From: an uncultured Lachnospiraceae bacterium
Lineage (GTDB): Bacteria; Bacillota; Clostridia; Lachnospirales; Lachnospiraceae
NCBI GenBank assembly: GCA_934343915.1
Contig: CAKRIL010000015.1
Coordinates: 8,490-72,489, forward strand
Length of the DNA stretch: 64,000 nt
Direction: 5' to 3'
Every line of letters begins with the position of its first letter. Within the stretch, counting starts at the first letter, position 1. Below are positions 9,073 through 17,146 of the stretch, in pieces. Below the pieces are notes generated by a model that saw nothing but the letters and a program-made list of their open reading frames with translations, was not told the DNA's origin and searched no databases. A program made the position numbers and the translations under genes.

Positions 9073-10815
9073 TCAGAACTCAAGCTGGTCAACTGCACGG
9101 TACTTGTGGTCGGTGTGCAGAAGATGATGTGATTCAGGTGACAGCGGCTTGCCAAAATATTCCTTGTATATCTTATGAATCTCAGGATTACAATGGCTGA
9201 AACGTATCTGCTTGCTCTTATCAAGTCTGTATAGTTCCTTCGCTCTGTCAGAAGCCATCTCCACGCCGTCATGTATAGGCTGTCCTCCGCCGCCGACACA
9301 GCCTCCCGGACACGCCATGACCTCTACAAAATCATATGCCGCATCACCGTGCCTGATTGCCTCGAGAAGCTTTCTTGCGTTGCCGAGCCCGTGTACGGTA
9401 GCAGTCTTAACCTGCGTTCCGCCCACGTCAAAGACTGCCTCCTTCCAAGGACCGTCGCCGAGACCTCTCACAACCTCAAAAGCATCAGGCTCCGGATTCT
9501 GTCCTGTGACAAGATTGTATGCGGTACGAAGTGCCGCCTCCATAACTCCGCCTGTCGCTCCGAATATAACTCCGGCTCCTGAATACTCACCGAGCGGAGA
9601 ATCGAACTCAACCTCGTCAAGTGCCATCGGATATACGCTCTCGGCGCGGATCATTCTGACAAGCTCTCTTGTGGTTATCACAATATCGACATCCTGACCG
9701 TATCCGGCATCAGCCATCTGCGGCAGTGCCGCCTCGGATTTTTTGGAGACACAAGGCATGATGGAGATAGAGCATATTCTTGCCGGGTCAATATCCGCCT
9801 TCTTCGCAAAATATGACTTTGCGACAGCTCCGAACATCTGCTGCGGTGACTTAGCCGTCGAGAGATGATCTACGAACTCAGGATACTGTGACTTCACGAA
9901 ACGTACCCATCCCGGGCAGCATGATGTAAACATCGGAAACTTATTGAGATTTCTCTTTTTCAGCTTATCTACGAACTCTGTTCCTTCCTCCATTATTGTG
10001 AGGTCGGCTGAGAAATTCGTGTCAAACACATAGTCAAAGCCCATATGCTTAAGCGTGGCGGCAAGCCTCTTCTCCGTCGCCTCCTCCTTGCTCATTCCAA
10101 GCTGCTCACCCCATGCTGCACGCACGGACGGAGCTACCTGAACAACCGTAATCACGTCAGGATCATTGAGAGCCGCAAATACCTTGTCCGTATCGTCACG
10201 CTCACGAAGCGCACCGACAGGGCAGTGCGTTATACACTGACCGCATATTGCACAGTCCGCATTCTCAATGGCTCTGTTGCCGGATACGTTGACAGTGGTT
10301 CTGCTTCCGGTATTCACAACGTCCCACACACTTAAGCTCTGCACCTTGTCGCATATCTGTATGCATCTCATGCACTTTATACACTTGGTGTTGTCTCTTA
10401 TAAGAGGAAAATCCATATTCCATGAGGTCTTTTCAAGCTCCTCACGGAAAGGAACATCTATTATGCCAAGATTGTTGGATATTGACTGGAGAGAACAGTT
10501 GCCGCTTCGCACGCATGTAGCACAGTGTCCGTCATGCTGCGAGAGAATAAGCTGCACGTTCATCTTGCGGATTTCCCTTACCTTCGGTGAATTGGTATAT
10601 ATCTCCATACCCTCTTCGACCTTGTTGTTGCATGCCGTTATAAGCTTATCCTTGCCCTTTAGCTCCACCACGCATACGCGGCATGCCGCTATCTCGTTGA
10701 TTTCCTTGAGATAGCACAGGTGCGGAATATTGATACCTATGCTGGCAGCTGCATCCATAATAGTCGTTCCCTCCGGAACGCTTACTTTTCTATTGTTAAT
10801 TGTAAGATTTACCAT
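9073..10815 (-). CDS. hydA: [FeFe] hydrogenase catalytic subunit
   Basis: A 580-residue iron-only hydrogenase that interconverts H2 with protons and electrons in the cytoplasm. Domains in order: a 2Fe-2S ferredoxin fold (C34, C45, C48, C62), a His-Cys3 cluster (H94, C98, C101, C107), two 4Fe-4S clusters (C145/148/151/155 and C188/191/194/198) and the H-cluster domain. That domain has TSCCPGW (297-303), IMPCVSKKSE and MACPGGCVGGGGQP, followed by the small-subunit-like tail. All H-cluster ligands are visible. The start overlaps the stop of the flavoprotein partner gene by 7 bases, so the two are coupled. A GGAGG lies a rather long 12 bases before the ATG. The cluster set matches the HydA subunit of multimeric NAD(P)H-linked enzymes rather than a simple ferredoxin hydrogenase. 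No HydE/F/G maturation gene and no NuoE-like subunit is in the window. Confidence 0.95.
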   Translation of the reverse strand: MVNLTINNRKVSVPEGTTIMDAAASIGINIPHLCYLKEINEIAACRVCVVELKGKDKLITACNNKVEEGMEIYTNSPKVREIRKMNVQLILSQHDGHCATCVRSGNCSLQSISNNLGIIDVPFREELEKTSWNMDFPLIRDNTKCIKCMRCIQICDKVQSLSVWDVVNTGSRTTVNVSGNRAIENADCAICGQCITHCPVGALRERDDTDKVFAALNDPDVITVVQVAPSVRAAWGEQLGMSKEEATEKRLAATLKHMGFDYVFDTNFSADLTIMEEGTEFVDKLKKRNLNKFPMFTSCCPGWVRFVKSQYPEFVDHLSTAKSPQQMFGAVAKSYFAKKADIDPARICSISIMPCVSKKSEAALPQMADAGYGQDVDIVITTRELVRMIRAESVYPMALDEVEFDSPLGEYSGAGVIFGATGGVMEAALRTAYNLVTGQNPEPDAFEVVRGLGDGPWKEAVFDVGGTQVKTATVHGLGNARKLLEAIRHGDAAYDFVEVMACPGGCVGGGGQPIHDGVEMASDRAKELYRLDKSKQIRFSHCNPEIHKIYKEYFGKPLSPESHHLLHTDHKYRAVDQLEF

Positions 10816-12644
10816 ATTGCCGCTCTGCCTCCCTTGAACTTTCCGTATCCGAAGTGGTCACATCTGAGACATCTTCCTGCCTCCTGACATGCCTCCTCCT
10901 CGCTCATTCCGCATTCAAACGGTTCGAAGGTACTCTTTCTCTCACCGGCTTCATTCTCGGACAGATTGACACGTCCACATGCCGGCTTATCGTCAAGACT
11001 TGCTGACGGAATATCCACATCGACACTGATAAGGTGGTGATAGCCGAGATACTCGTCAATATTGGCAGCAGCAACCTTACCCGCAGCAATCGCACGAATA
11101 ACCGTAGCCGGACCTGTAACACAGTCTCCTCCGGCAAATACGCCCGGAAGGTCTGATATCTCGCTGTCAGCCATAGCCTTTATATTGCCTCTCTTCACGG
11201 GAATACCCGCTTCCTCGAAGTGTCTTGTCTCAATACCCTGGCCTATCGCAACTATGACGATATCACAAGGTATTCTGACCTCATCCTTCACGGAATCAAC
11301 AGGGCGTGCTCTGCCCCATGCATCAATCTTGCCTATTATCTGCGGCTTAGCCCACAGGGCTTTGACATTGCCGTCCTCGTCGGACTCTATTCTCACAGGT
11401 GCATGAAGCTCATAAAGCTCACAGCCCTCATCAAGTGCGCCGTCAACCTCCTCAGGAAGCGCCGTCATATCGAGCTTGCGTCTTCTGTATGCTATTATTG
11501 ATTTTTCTGCTCCAAGTCTTACCGCTGAACGTACACAGTCCATAGCTACATTGCCGCCGCCGATTACAACAACAGTCTTTCCCGTAAAATCAGGCATTCT
11601 TTCATGTCCGATATCGTTGAGAAGCTCGACTGCGGATATTACACCCTTGCTGTCCTCTCCCTCGATTCCGACCTTCTTATCCTGATGCGCTCCGATGGCT
11701 ATATACACCGCATCATACTCTTCACGAAGCTGCTTTATGGTTATATTCTCACCTATCTTGGTGTTGTATCTCACCTCAACTCCGGTTGAAAGAATCGCAT
11801 CCAAATCCTCCTGAAGTCTCTCTCTCGGGAAACGGTAATTAGGTATTCCGTATCTTAACATACCGCCAAGCTTCGGCTTCATCTCATATACGACACATTT
11901 ATGTCCCATAAGTGATAGGAAGTATGCCGCCGAGAGTCCTCCCGGACCTCCTCCGACAATTGCAACCTTCTTTCCTGTCGGCTCACCGCACTCAGGCACA
12001 GGAACCTTGCCCGCGTGGTCGACGGCAAATCTCTTAAGTCCCCTTATATTGATTGAGCTGTCAATCATATTACGTCTGCATCTTGCCTCACAAGGATGCT
12101 CACATATAAGCGCACATGCCGTCGGGAACGGATTATCCTTGCGGATAAGCTTAACCGCATCCGCATATCTGCCCTCTCCGACAAGTGCAACATATCCCGG
12201 AATATCCACACCCGCAGGACACAGTGCCACACATGGCACAGGCTGTGTGATGTGATATGTACACTTTCCTGTCTTGATATGTGCTATGTAATCGTCCTTG
12301 AAGCCTTCGAGTCCGCGCATAACCATTCCTGCCGCCTCATATCCGATTGCACAGTCGGCTGAATTATTAATATCCTTTGCAAGCTTCTCGATGGTATCGA
12401 GAGTGCTCATATCCGCTCTGCCGTCAAGGACATCCGATATAAGGTTGGCAAGCTGTCCAAGTCCTACACGACACGGAACGCATTTTCCGCAGGTCTGTGC
12501 ATGACACAATCTGAGGAAATTGAGCGCAAGGTCGACCGGACATATTCCGGGAGGGCTCGCAACTATCATGCGCTCAAGGTCCTTGTACAGACTCTCAACG
12601 GTCTGTCCCGCCACATTTGCCGTGGCAATCTTAAGTCTGCTCAT
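10809..12644 (-). CDS. NuoF-tail / GltD-like NAD(P)H oxidoreductase fusion, hydrogenase partner
   Basis: A 611-residue flavoprotein. Residues 1-125 match the C-terminal 4Fe-4S domain of NuoF/HydB (TCGKCVPCRVG, C52/C55/C58, and SADCAIG, C98), but the FMN/NADH-binding Rossmann part of NuoF is absent. Residues 130-600 are a GltD/NfnB-type module: Cys-rich N-terminal cluster region (CVALCPAG, CALICEHPCEARC), FAD motif VGGGPGG (about 230-236), NAD(P) motif VVVIGGGNVAMD and a late FAD motif GVFAGGD. The start at 12644 is preceded by AGGAG at seven bases. Overlap with hydA implies a complex. Inference: the GltD half exchanges electrons with NAD(P)H and the NuoF-type cluster relays them to HydA. Some [FeFe] hydrogenases are classed by association with glutamate-synthase-like subunits; whether this belongs there needs a phylogeny. 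Confidence 0.85.
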   Translation of the reverse strand: MSRLKIATANVAGQTVESLYKDLERMIVASPPGICPVDLALNFLRLCHAQTCGKCVPCRVGLGQLANLISDVLDGRADMSTLDTIEKLAKDINNSADCAIGYEAAGMVMRGLEGFKDDYIAHIKTGKCTYHITQPVPCVALCPAGVDIPGYVALVGEGRYADAVKLIRKDNPFPTACALICEHPCEARCRRNMIDSSINIRGLKRFAVDHAGKVPVPECGEPTGKKVAIVGGGPGGLSAAYFLSLMGHKCVVYEMKPKLGGMLRYGIPNYRFPRERLQEDLDAILSTGVEVRYNTKIGENITIKQLREEYDAVYIAIGAHQDKKVGIEGEDSKGVISAVELLNDIGHERMPDFTGKTVVVIGGGNVAMDCVRSAVRLGAEKSIIAYRRRKLDMTALPEEVDGALDEGCELYELHAPVRIESDEDGNVKALWAKPQIIGKIDAWGRARPVDSVKDEVRIPCDIVIVAIGQGIETRHFEEAGIPVKRGNIKAMADSEISDLPGVFAGGDCVTGPATVIRAIAAGKVAAANIDEYLGYHHLISVDVDIPSASLDDKPACGRVNLSENEAGERKSTFEPFECGMSEEEACQEAGRCLRCDHFGYGKFKGGRAAIW

Positions 12645-12726
12645 ACATATTCTCCTATTTCCTGGTAATAAACCATACAAATTAACGTACTTGTGTATAT
12701 CATAAGCGATTTAGCACGTTAAAGTC

Positions 12727-12758
12727 AATGAAAGATAAATAATAGACAATCTTTCATT
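12727..12758 (-). terminator. Hairpin at the end of the S8 protease gene
   Basis: AATGAAAGAT pairs perfectly with ATCTTTCATT across a 12-base loop and overlaps the last codons. The following T-run is short (GACTTT), so this is a weak terminator candidate. Confidence 0.4.
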
Positions 12759-14493
12759 TTCTTATATTTTCTATGGCCTTATACACATTCAAGGTGCCAT
12801 AGCCGAACAGTGCATCAGGGTATCTGTATCCCTCCCGTCTGTCCGCCCCGCTTATTATAAAGTTCTTAACGGTATATGAACGCATATACGGGTAAAAGCC
12901 TCTTACAATACCATATTCAAGTATGAGTGCCGCTCCTCCTCCCGTAATCGCCGCTGCAATGCTGCTGCCCGTTGCCTGGCCATATGAGCCTGTTCCCACA
13001 TTCATCGGACACAGCACATTTACTCCGGGAGCCGCAACATCGGGCTTATCATCCGAATATGCCGCTGTTCCTCTTCCGCTGCCTATATAGATACTGCCAT
13101 CGCGGTAATTGAACGCGCCCACCGTTATTGGAACATCCGTATTGCCCGGGTCGGTAATCGTATTATAAGGGTCGGGCTGTAAAAAATATGTGTCCGACCA
13201 CAAGAACTCCCTGTTGTTAATCCACATATTAAAGCCCCCTGACAATACCGAGTATCCGTATGCCCTTATCGTCCATATTCCGGGTGAAGGAGTGATGAAC
13301 CTAAGCGTCACAAAATTAAGTCCCGATACAGCCTGATTAAGCCCATAGAATATCTCTATCTGTGTTCCTTCAAGTATGAATCTCAGTGTCGTCCTTTCAT
13401 TTATCTTAGGCGGAACTCTCTGCTCCACTCTGCCTATCGGAGAAATAAATTCAAGCGAGAATACCTCCGGAGGCTCCGACCACAGCACACAGCAAAAGCC
13501 CTTCTCTCCCTCACCGACACGGATTTCAATAGGTATATATTCAGCATCGGGCAGCAGATTCCCCCGAAAATGAAGTCTGCTGTTCGCGTAGTTGCCCGCA
13601 CAGGTTGTCACGCACCGCCCTATATTCCTGCCAATATTATTGAGATAATCCGACAGCACTGTGCTTCCCCTGTGTGACGATATATTCGCCCCCAGTCCGA
13701 TAATTATTGATATAGGTTTTTTCACCTTTTCCGCATACTCTTCAAGAAATTTCACGCCTAGAATTATGTCTGTCTCCGAATAGCATAGTGCATCATCATT
13801 CACCAGATAGAAGTCCCTTAAGTATCTCTTTGCCTGACGCAGCTTAACCACTACAAGCCTTGCTCCCGGTGCTGCCCCCGTGAATCCCTTTTCCGGCCGT
13901 TCCTGCCCTGCCGCAAGTCCGGCAAGCATAGTTCCGTGTCCTCCCTTTTCGTCAGTGACAGGGACAATACTCAACGGGGTTTCTGAGGCTAACGCCTCGT
14001 TAATCTCAGCATTGCCGTATACCGCACCATATTCCGCCAAGCCGTACAGCTCGGGCTGGGAATTTACCACCCGCGAGCCCTCCCGCCCTGAACCGTCTGC
14101 CGTCTGGTCCCATATCGCCTCTATACTGCTGCTTCCGTCCTCAAGCACGAACGCCTCATGGCTGTACATTACCCCCGTATCAACCACACCTATAAGCGTA
14201 CCGCCTCCTCTTAGGGTGAGAAAGGGCTGTTCCCTGACCTGAGTTATCCCCGCCGCCCCCATAGCTCCGTAATCCTGTGTTCCGTACACAATTGGGAATG
14301 CCGTATAACCAAGACTGTCGTAGCTTATTTCCGTAAGTTCATTCCTGTTAAGATGAATTATTCCCCATCTGTCATCTATCTGCGTAATACAATAATCCGT
14401 GAAGCCCTCATCACCCGGATTGAATTTATCCGAGCGCCTGTACAAAAGGTCTGCATACTCTTCTCCCGTAAGATATTTTTCACAATCCGCCAT
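12754..14493 (-). CDS. S8 (subtilisin-like) serine protease, Csp-like
   Basis: A 579-residue protease with the full subtilisin triad: Asp105 in IGVVDTGV, His186 in GGHGTMLAG and Ser511 in ATGSSIAAA. The oxyanion Asn is probably in AGNYANSR. There is no signal peptide or TM helix. A long insertion of about 300 residues separates His from Ser, as in the clostridial CspA/B/C group, where it forms a jelly-roll domain. Csp proteases process the spore-germination lytic enzyme SleC, but many Lachnospiraceae carry several cytoplasmic paralogues of unknown role. No germination gene is nearby. The gene is alone, between the clpX terminator and its own 3' hairpin, and the ribosome site is weak. Confidence 0.85.
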   Translation of the reverse strand: MADCEKYLTGEEYADLLYRRSDKFNPGDEGFTDYCITQIDDRWGIIHLNRNELTEISYDSLGYTAFPIVYGTQDYGAMGAAGITQVREQPFLTLRGGGTLIGVVDTGVMYSHEAFVLEDGSSSIEAIWDQTADGSGREGSRVVNSQPELYGLAEYGAVYGNAEINEALASETPLSIVPVTDEKGGHGTMLAGLAAGQERPEKGFTGAAPGARLVVVKLRQAKRYLRDFYLVNDDALCYSETDIILGVKFLEEYAEKVKKPISIIIGLGANISSHRGSTVLSDYLNNIGRNIGRCVTTCAGNYANSRLHFRGNLLPDAEYIPIEIRVGEGEKGFCCVLWSEPPEVFSLEFISPIGRVEQRVPPKINERTTLRFILEGTQIEIFYGLNQAVSGLNFVTLRFITPSPGIWTIRAYGYSVLSGGFNMWINNREFLWSDTYFLQPDPYNTITDPGNTDVPITVGAFNYRDGSIYIGSGRGTAAYSDDKPDVAAPGVNVLCPMNVGTGSYGQATGSSIAAAITGGGAALILEYGIVRGFYPYMRSYTVKNFIISGADRREGYRYPDALFGYGTLNVYKAIENIRK

Positions 14494-14526
14494 TTTCAGC
14501 CGTCCATTGGCTTTTTTAAAGTGTAT

Positions 14527-14565
14527 AAAAAAATGCAGAGAATATTCGTCAAAATATTCTCTGCA
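14527..14565 (-). terminator. Rho-independent terminator after clpX
   Basis: On the minus strand a 13-bp perfect stem, TGCAGAGAATATT with its complement around a 6-base loop, is followed by seven T residues. It lies 21 bases after the clpX stop. Confidence 0.9.
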
Positions 14566-14586
14566 TAATATATCATTGTAACTTAA

Positions 14587-15978
14587 TTATCCCGGCAAAA
14601 ATCCGGCTGTTCTTGTCTCTATGAGAGGACCGCCCGTCTTCTCAATGTACGCTCTTGTTATCGTCACCTTGCCGATATTGTCATCCTTAGGTATCTCGTA
14701 CATTATGTCGAGCATGAATTCCTCTATTATGGAGCGAAGTGCTCTTGCACCCGTCTTCTTCTCAAGTGCCTTCTCAGCAATCGCCTCTATCGCATCATCA
14801 CCGAATTCAAGCTTAACCTCGTCAAGCTCAAGAAGCTTCTCATACTGCTTAAGAATGGCATTCTTCGGCTCCTTAAGAATCCTCACAAGCATATCCTTCG
14901 TGAGAGCGTCAAGCGTGAACACAATAGGAAGTCTTCCGAGGAACTCCGGTATCATTCCGAACTTCTTAAGATCATCTATCGTGACCTGTGATATAAGGTT
15001 ATCCACGTTGTCATACTTATCCTTAAGGTCTGCCATAAATCCGATTGAAGCCTGCTTGTTAAGTCTTTCCTTGATAATATCATCAAGGTCAGGGAATGCA
15101 CCTCCGCATATGAACAGAATATTTCTTGTATTGACGGTCACAAGCGGAACCATTGCATTCTTGCTGTTAGAGCCGACAGGAACCTCTATGTCCGCACCCT
15201 CTAAGAGCTTAAGCATACCCTGCTGAACAGACTCACCGCTCACATCCCTGCTGTGTGTCTCCTTCTTCTTGGCAATCTTATCAATCTCATCTATAAAGAT
15301 TATTCCCTGCTCTGCCTTCTCCACATCATTGTCGGCAGCCGCGAGAAGCTTGGATACAACGCTCTCTATATCATCTCCGATATAGCCCGCCTCGGTGAGT
15401 GAGGTAGCATCCGCTATCGCAAGCGGTACATTGAGAAGTCTCGCAAGTGTCTTAACAAGGTATGTCTTACCGCTTCCGGTAGGTCCTATCATAAGCATAT
15501 TGGATTTCTCTATCTCTATTGAATCCATCGTGTCTGTCGCCACTCTCTTGTAGTGGTTATACACAGCCACGGAAATTACCTTCTTAGCATACTCCTGACC
15601 TATAACGTACTCATCAAGCCTCTCCTTAATCTTATGCGGTGCAGGAATATCCTTGAGGTCAATAAGAGGCACTCTCTTCTCGCCCTCCTTCTTTTTCTTA
15701 ATCTTCTGTTTATTCGGAATCTCTCCTCCCAAATCAGCCATATTCATGAAATGAATACCCGGCATATCCTTCGAGAGCTTCATCATATCATCATAATTGA
15801 AATCGCCCTTCATGATAGTATCCATGGAACGCTGCATACAATCTGCACACACATACATTCCCATACCCATCTGAATCATCTTTCCGGCCTTGCTCTCAGG
15901 TCTTCTGCATATCGAACAGACCTTTTCGTACTCATCATCATGGTTATCTGTATTATTATTCTTATTATCTTCCGCCAT
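14587..15978 (-). CDS. clpX: ClpX, ATP-dependent unfoldase of Clp protease
   Basis: A 463-residue AAA+ unfoldase that delivers substrates to ClpP. It has an N-terminal zinc-binding domain (C21, C24, C44, C47), Walker A GPTGSGKT (165-172), the GYIGDD pore loop (about 198-203), Walker B IIFIDE (226-231) and an IGF loop at about 302 for docking on ClpP, so it should be a working ClpP partner. It is longer than standard ClpX (about 420 residues) because of a charged linker (QKIKKKKEGEKR) after the zinc domain. AAGGAG six bases upstream fixes the start. The start lies inside the 3' end of a glycosyltransferase gene, and no clpP or tig is adjacent. It may be a second clpX copy; check the rest of the genome. 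Confidence 0.9.
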   Translation of the reverse strand: MAEDNKNNNTDNHDDEYEKVCSICRRPESKAGKMIQMGMGMYVCADCMQRSMDTIMKGDFNYDDMMKLSKDMPGIHFMNMADLGGEIPNKQKIKKKKEGEKRVPLIDLKDIPAPHKIKERLDEYVIGQEYAKKVISVAVYNHYKRVATDTMDSIEIEKSNMLMIGPTGSGKTYLVKTLARLLNVPLAIADATSLTEAGYIGDDIESVVSKLLAAADNDVEKAEQGIIFIDEIDKIAKKKETHSRDVSGESVQQGMLKLLEGADIEVPVGSNSKNAMVPLVTVNTRNILFICGGAFPDLDDIIKERLNKQASIGFMADLKDKYDNVDNLISQVTIDDLKKFGMIPEFLGRLPIVFTLDALTKDMLVRILKEPKNAILKQYEKLLELDEVKLEFGDDAIEAIAEKALEKKTGARALRSIIEEFMLDIMYEIPKDDNIGKVTITRAYIEKTGGPLIETRTAGFLPG

Positions 15979-16930
15979 ATCTTACTCCTTCTTTTCCTTC
16001 CATATCAGTCTCAGCGACAATGTATATAGGTCTGTCCTTGACCTCGAGGTATGCCTTGGCAAGATACTGCCCGAACACGCCCATGAAGAAGAGCTGCAAG
16101 CCCCCTAAAAATGTGATTATACATGTCATTGAAGCCCAGCCCGCAACCGGGTCACCGAATGCGAACTTCCTTATCACGATAAACAGCACCGCTATAAAAG
16201 CGATGAAACAGAACAATATTCCTATAAAAGACGCAAATACGAGCGGTGTCGTCGAGAATGCCACTATTCCCTCGATGCTGTACTTAAACAGCGACCAGAA
16301 GTTCCACTTCGTCTGTCCCGCAACACGCTCAACGTTCTCATAGGCTATCCACTTCGTCTTAAAGCCTACCCAGCCGAACATTCCCTTGGAAAATCTGTTG
16401 TACTCTCGGCAGCTTAAAAGCGCGTCAACGAACTTCCTGTTCATAAGTCTGAAATCTCTTGCTCCGTCCACAACCTCAGTTGTTGACATCTTACCCATAA
16501 GCTTATAGAACATTCTTGCAAAAAATGACCTTATAGGAGGTTCGCCCTTACGGGTAACACGACGTGCAGCAGCACAGTCATAGCCCTCCTCCGTGACAGC
16601 CTTATACATCTCCTCCAAAAACTCAGGCGGATCCTGAAGGTCGGCATCCATAATAGCCACATAATCGCCATCAGCATATGCAAGTCCGGCATACATCGCT
16701 GCCTCCTTGCCGAAATTTCTTGAAAAAGATACATATTTTACAACGGAATGCTCCGCAGATATTTTCTTCATAACATCAAGTGTATTGTCCCTTGAACCAT
16801 CATTGACAAGCACAACCTGAAAATCAACATAGTTCATCTTGGCAATAATTCCGTTCAATACCTCCATGAACTTAGGGAGAGCCTCGCTCTCATTGTAGCA
16901 CGGCACAACTACCGAGATTAATTCCTTCAT
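15965..16930 (-). CDS. GT2 glycosyltransferase of the DPM1/GtrB type with two C-terminal TM helices
   Basis: A 321-residue enzyme: a GT-A domain with VVVPCYNES, VLVNDGSRDNT, IMDADLQDPPE (catalytic DxD) and the region around FSKGMFGWVGF, then two TM helices at about 230-255 and 265-290. This layout is that of polyprenyl-phosphate hexose synthases such as GtrB, which load a sugar on undecaprenyl phosphate for use outside the membrane. The start at 16930 has GAGGA five bases upstream. The stop overlaps the clpX start by 14 bases, so the two share a transcript. It could supply the GT-C-like proteins elsewhere in the window, but that link is only inference. Confidence 0.88.
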   Translation of the reverse strand: MKELISVVVPCYNESEALPKFMEVLNGIIAKMNYVDFQVVLVNDGSRDNTLDVMKKISAEHSVVKYVSFSRNFGKEAAMYAGLAYADGDYVAIMDADLQDPPEFLEEMYKAVTEEGYDCAAARRVTRKGEPPIRSFFARMFYKLMGKMSTTEVVDGARDFRLMNRKFVDALLSCREYNRFSKGMFGWVGFKTKWIAYENVERVAGQTKWNFWSLFKYSIEGIVAFSTTPLVFASFIGILFCFIAFIAVLFIVIRKFAFGDPVAGWASMTCIITFLGGLQLFFMGVFGQYLAKAYLEVKDRPIYIVAETDMEGKEGVRYGGR

Positions 16931-17033
16931 CGTAATCCTCATTTCCGAACGAGCTGATGCCGAAGAGCTTCACAAATACAACTCGTTTTCGTTCAGAAAC
17001 AAATTGCAAATCACAGTCCCCAGCTATTTATAC

Positions 17034-17062
17034 AGTATACACAAAGTACGACGATAATGCAA
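17034..17062 (-). promoter_or_regulatory. Promoter of the gtrB-like / clpX operon
   Basis: TTGCAT, 17 bases, TATACT on the minus strand, about 104 bases before the glycosyltransferase start. The leader contains an imperfect inverted pair (GAACGAG near 16949 and CTCGTTTTCGTTC near 16982) that could fold. Confidence 0.5.
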
Positions 17063-17119
17063 GAAAAAGCGAAAGCAGATACTCATGCAGTCTCCTGCAC
17101 TTCATACCTGCTTCCGCTT
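17061..17119 (-). terminator. Terminator after htrA
   Basis: AAGCGGAAGCAG pairs with CTGCTTTCGCTT on the minus strand, enclosing a small inner hairpin (TGCAGGAGACTGCA), and ends in TTTTTC. It lies 28 bases after the htrA stop and abuts the next promoter. Confidence 0.75.
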
Positions 17120-17146
17120 ATTAAGAGTGTCAGCCTTACGGAACCA

